From NCBI RefSeq assembly GCF_003323745.1, contig NZ_QOIL01000003.1, positions 496,001 through 560,000 on the forward strand: DNA of 64,000 bases, written 5' to 3'. The notes beneath the pieces were generated by a model that had not been told where the DNA came from, made no database searches, and saw nothing but the letters and a program-made list of their open reading frames with translations. Below are positions 62,259 through 64,000 of the stretch, piece by piece (the first letter of the stretch is position 1; every line of letters starts with the position of its first letter). This stretch comes from Sphaerisporangium album. Its GTDB lineage: Bacteria > Actinomycetota > Actinomycetes > Streptosporangiales > Streptosporangiaceae. The position numbers and the translations under genes are program-made.

Positions 62259-62274
62259 GAAGTTAGTTCACTTC
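62259..62274. promoter_or_regulatory. Candidate ROK repressor operator
   Basis: GAAGT-N6-ACTTC (the spacer reads TAGTTC), 32 bp upstream of the ROK start codon. An AT-rich centre is usual for ROK operators. Confidence 0.5.
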
Positions 62275-62327
62275 CGCTACCCGCGTGAAGCCCTTTTTGG
62301 TGACGATTCAGAACTTTTGTTGTTATC

Positions 62328-62351
62328 GGCGAAAGCTGGGGGGCTTTCGCC
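62328..62351 (-). terminator. Hairpin terminator after the SDR gene
   Basis: Perfect 9-bp stem GGCGAAAGC/GCTTTCGCC with a 6-nt loop, directly after the SDR stop codon on the minus strand. Confidence 0.8.
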
Positions 62352-62352
62352 G

Positions 62353-63249
62353 TCAGAGCATCGCCTTCAGCGACGCGCCCGCCTGCTCCCCCAGCGTGGT
62401 CGGCCGGAGGTACGGCTGCTCGGCCAGGATGGCCTCCCAATTGTCGCGGATGGCCTCGGCGGTGAGGTCGTCGGCCCGCCAGCCCGGCCCCTCGGCCACG
62501 AACACGCGGGCGACGCGCCCGGCGCCCACGCTGAACACCTCGCCGCTGGTCTCGCAGCTCTCGTGCGCCAGGAAGACGACCAGCGGGCTGACCTTCTCGG
62601 GGCCGAACCTCTGCTCGAACTCGGCGGGCAGCAGCGTCTCGGTCATCCGCGTCCAGGCGATCGGCGCGATGGCGTTGGCCTTGATGCCCGCGCGGGCGCC
62701 CTCGATGCCGAGCGTCTTGGTCAGGCCGACCAGGCCCATCTTGGCGGTGGAGTAGTTGGCCTGGCCGAAGTTGCCGAACAGGCCCGCGGGCGAGGAGGTG
62801 TTCACGATGCGCCCGTAGCCCTGCTCCTTCATGTGCGGGAACGCGGCGCGGCTGACCAGGAACGAGCCCCGGACGTGCACAGCGAGCACGGCGTCGAACT
62901 CCTCGACCGTCATCTTGCCGAACGACCGGTCGCGCAGGATGCCGGCGTTGTTGACCACGATGTCCACCCGGCCGAAGGCGTCCAGGGCGGCCCTGACGAC
63001 GGCCTCGGCCCCCTCCGGCGTCGCGATGTCGTCGGCGCCGGCGACCGCCTCGCCGCCGTCCTTGGCGATCAGCTCGGCCACCTCGGCGGCGGGACCTGCC
63101 GAGGCGCCGCTGCCGTCCAGCGCCCCGCCGAGGTCGTTCACGACGACCTTGGCGCCGCGCGCGGCGAGCATGAGCGCGTGCGAGCGGCCGAGACCGTGCC
63201 CGGCGCCGGTGACGATCGCGACCTTCCCGTCGAACCTCAGTTCGGACAT
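62353..63249 (-). CDS. SDR, MFE-2/17beta-HSD4-like 3-hydroxyacyl-CoA dehydrogenase
   Basis: 298 aa from ATG 63249 (AAGGGTGG upstream). LRFDGKVAIVTGAGHGLGRSHALMLAARGAKVVVNDLGG (cut: VTGAGHGLGRSHAL, VVVNDLGG) is the opening of the peroxisomal multifunctional enzyme type 2 dehydrogenase domain. NNAGILRD, Ser in NTSSPAGLFG and YSTAKMG complete the catalytic set. Relatives oxidise 3-hydroxyacyl-CoA of fatty acid or steroid side chains. No KstR-type box lies in the 265 bp upstream, so linkage to that regulon is not supported here. Confidence 0.88.
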   Translation of the reverse strand: MSELRFDGKVAIVTGAGHGLGRSHALMLAARGAKVVVNDLGGALDGSGASAGPAAEVAELIAKDGGEAVAGADDIATPEGAEAVVRAALDAFGRVDIVVNNAGILRDRSFGKMTVEEFDAVLAVHVRGSFLVSRAAFPHMKEQGYGRIVNTSSPAGLFGNFGQANYSTAKMGLVGLTKTLGIEGARAGIKANAIAPIAWTRMTETLLPAEFEQRFGPEKVSPLVVFLAHESCETSGEVFSVGAGRVARVFVAEGPGWRADDLTAEAIRDNWEAILAEQPYLRPTTLGEQAGASLKAML

Positions 63250-63425
63250 GCCGCCCACCCTTCGAGGAGTGCTCCGGAGCACTCCGCCGAGCACCCCAGG
63301 AGAACAAGCTTCTGGCCAGCACACGATAACCCGCGCCCACCCGCCCCACCCAGCGCCCTCGCCCCGCCTTCCACCAGGAGTGGCCTCGCGTCACGTAGCG
63401 GATAGTGATCGGGCAGGTCGAATTC

Positions 63426-63434
63426 TGCTATAGT
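63426..63434 (+). promoter_or_regulatory. Extended -10 promoter
   Basis: TGCTATAGT, an extended -10 element (TGn-TATAGT) with no good -35, about 80 bp before the ATG at 63515. Confidence 0.5.
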
Positions 63435-63514
63435 TTCTGCCCCCGCAGGTGCCTTGGGTCAATGTGGCCCCTCTTCCCATGGCCCCGTCCGCAACCCCCC
63501 TGGCTGGAGGCCTC

Positions 63515-64000
63515 ATGCCCGTACAGCCGCCCCTGCGCGTGATCCAGTGGGCCACCGGCGCCGTCGGCAGTTACGCGCTGCAGAGCGTGATCGCGCGGCC
63601 GGAGTTCCGGCTCGCCGGCGTGCTCGTCTACGACCCGGACAAGGTCGGCCTGGACGCCGGGCCGCTCGTGGGCATGCCCGACACCGGCGTCCTGTGCAGC
63701 GACGACTTCGACGAGGTGCTCACCACCGAGGCCGACTGCGTGCTGCACATGCCGCTGCCCGCCGCGTACTTCGGCGGCGACTACGCGGCCGACCTGGAGA
63801 CGGTCTGCGCCATCCTCGCCTCGGGCAAGAACGTCATCACCACCACGGGCTTCATCTACCCGCAGGTGTACGGCCCCGGCGTCGTCGAGCGGCTGGAGAC
63901 CGCCTGCGAGGCGGGCGGCACCTCGGTGTACGGCACCGGCATCAACCCCGGCTTCATGAGCGACCTGTTACCGCTCGCGCTGAGCGGCCTGTCCACCCGC
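63515..64000 (+). CDS. DHDPR-like NAD(P)-dependent dehydrogenase (3' truncated)
   Basis: 162 codons to the window edge, ATG with GGAGG 5 nt upstream. RVIQWATGAVGSYALQSVIARPEFRLAGVLV (cut: WATGAVGSYAL, RPEFRLAGVLVYD) is the dinucleotide-binding start of dihydrodipicolinate reductase-like proteins of the 2,4-diaminopentanoate dehydrogenase kind, and NVITTTGFIYP and YGTGINPGFMSDLLP follow as in actinobacterial members. The substrate is unknown. It is divergent from the SDR gene. Confidence 0.8.
   Translation, partial: MPVQPPLRVIQWATGAVGSYALQSVIARPEFRLAGVLVYDPDKVGLDAGPLVGMPDTGVLCSDDFDEVLTTEADCVLHMPLPAAYFGGDYAADLETVCAILASGKNVITTTGFIYPQVYGPGVVERLETACEAGGTSVYGTGINPGFMSDLLPLALSGLSTR

Noticed and set aside
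63300-63316. AACAAGCTT before the SDR gene as a KstR or KstR2 box
   Set aside because: It lacks the GTT half-site of KstR and the CAAGnnCTTG core of KstR2.

Overview
The window is a chromosomal segment of a very G+C-rich actinomycete. The gene repertoire (AfsR-type NB-ARC/TPR regulator, ECF42 sigma factor with its DGPF partner, two membrane Ser/Thr kinases, F420/LLM-type oxidoreductase, KstR-type regulator, frequent GTG/TTG starts and 4-nt ATGA/GTGA overlaps) suits a Streptosporangiales or related lineage, but no rRNA or other marker fixes the genus. I see no tRNA, rRNA, CRISPR, insertion sequence or phage gene. The first gene is cut at its 5' end and the last at its 3' end.

Layout. 1-3.3 kb: end of an AfsR-like regulator, then a carboxymuconolactone decarboxylase-like protein and an Rrf2 repressor with two matching palindromes. 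3.4-6.2 kb: secreted beta-propeller phytase convergent with a Pit phosphate transporter. 6.2-8 kb: flavin reductase and a propeller-like membrane protein. 8-11.4 kb: four-gene osmoprotectant ABC importer. 11.8-16.3 kb: sigma-like protein with a membrane anchor, ChsH1-like hydratase, KstR-like TetR regulator, FadR-type GntR regulator. 16.4-21.2 kb: ECF42 module, small proteins, Ser/Thr kinase, Cu/Zn superoxide dismutase. 21.5-30.8 kb: one long minus-strand cluster for non-phosphorylating L-fucose catabolism, with all six enzymes (mutarotase, dehydrogenase, lactonase, fuconate dehydratase, ketodeoxyfuconate dehydrogenase, diketo-acid hydrolase) plus a CUT2 ABC importer. 31-33 kb: cytochrome P450 of the CYP125/142 group. 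33.6-38 kb: membrane multicopper oxidase and an LLM-hemerythrin fusion. 38-41 kb: second kinase and a lipoprotein. 41.3-47.2 kb: glycoconjugate genes (PIG-V-like mannosyltransferase, GDP-mannose dehydratase, GT4, methyltransferase, alpha/alpha-toroid protein). 47-52 kb: ArsR/SRPBCC pair, two-component system, ABC exporter. 52-54.6 kb: PPOX protein, 3Fe-4S ferredoxin and zinc alcohol dehydrogenase. 54.7-62.2 kb: ROK-regulated sugar ABC operon with Gfo/Idh and TIM-barrel enzymes. 62.3-64 kb: MFE-2-like SDR and a truncated DHDPR-like gene.

Two regulatory threads join distant genes. First, perfect KstR-type boxes (TnnAACnnGTTnnA) lie before the P450 (31024), before the PPOX-ferredoxin-ADH genes (52750) and between gmd and the GT4 gene (43813); a one-mismatch copy lies before the KstR-like regulator itself (14598), which is divergent from a ChsH1-like gene. 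This suggests a dispersed steroid side-chain regulon with one unexpected glycoconjugate target. Second, a palindrome before the GntR regulator (15523) recurs as a near copy before the fucose operon about 15 kb away (30815), suggesting that this GntR protein is the fucose-pathway regulator.
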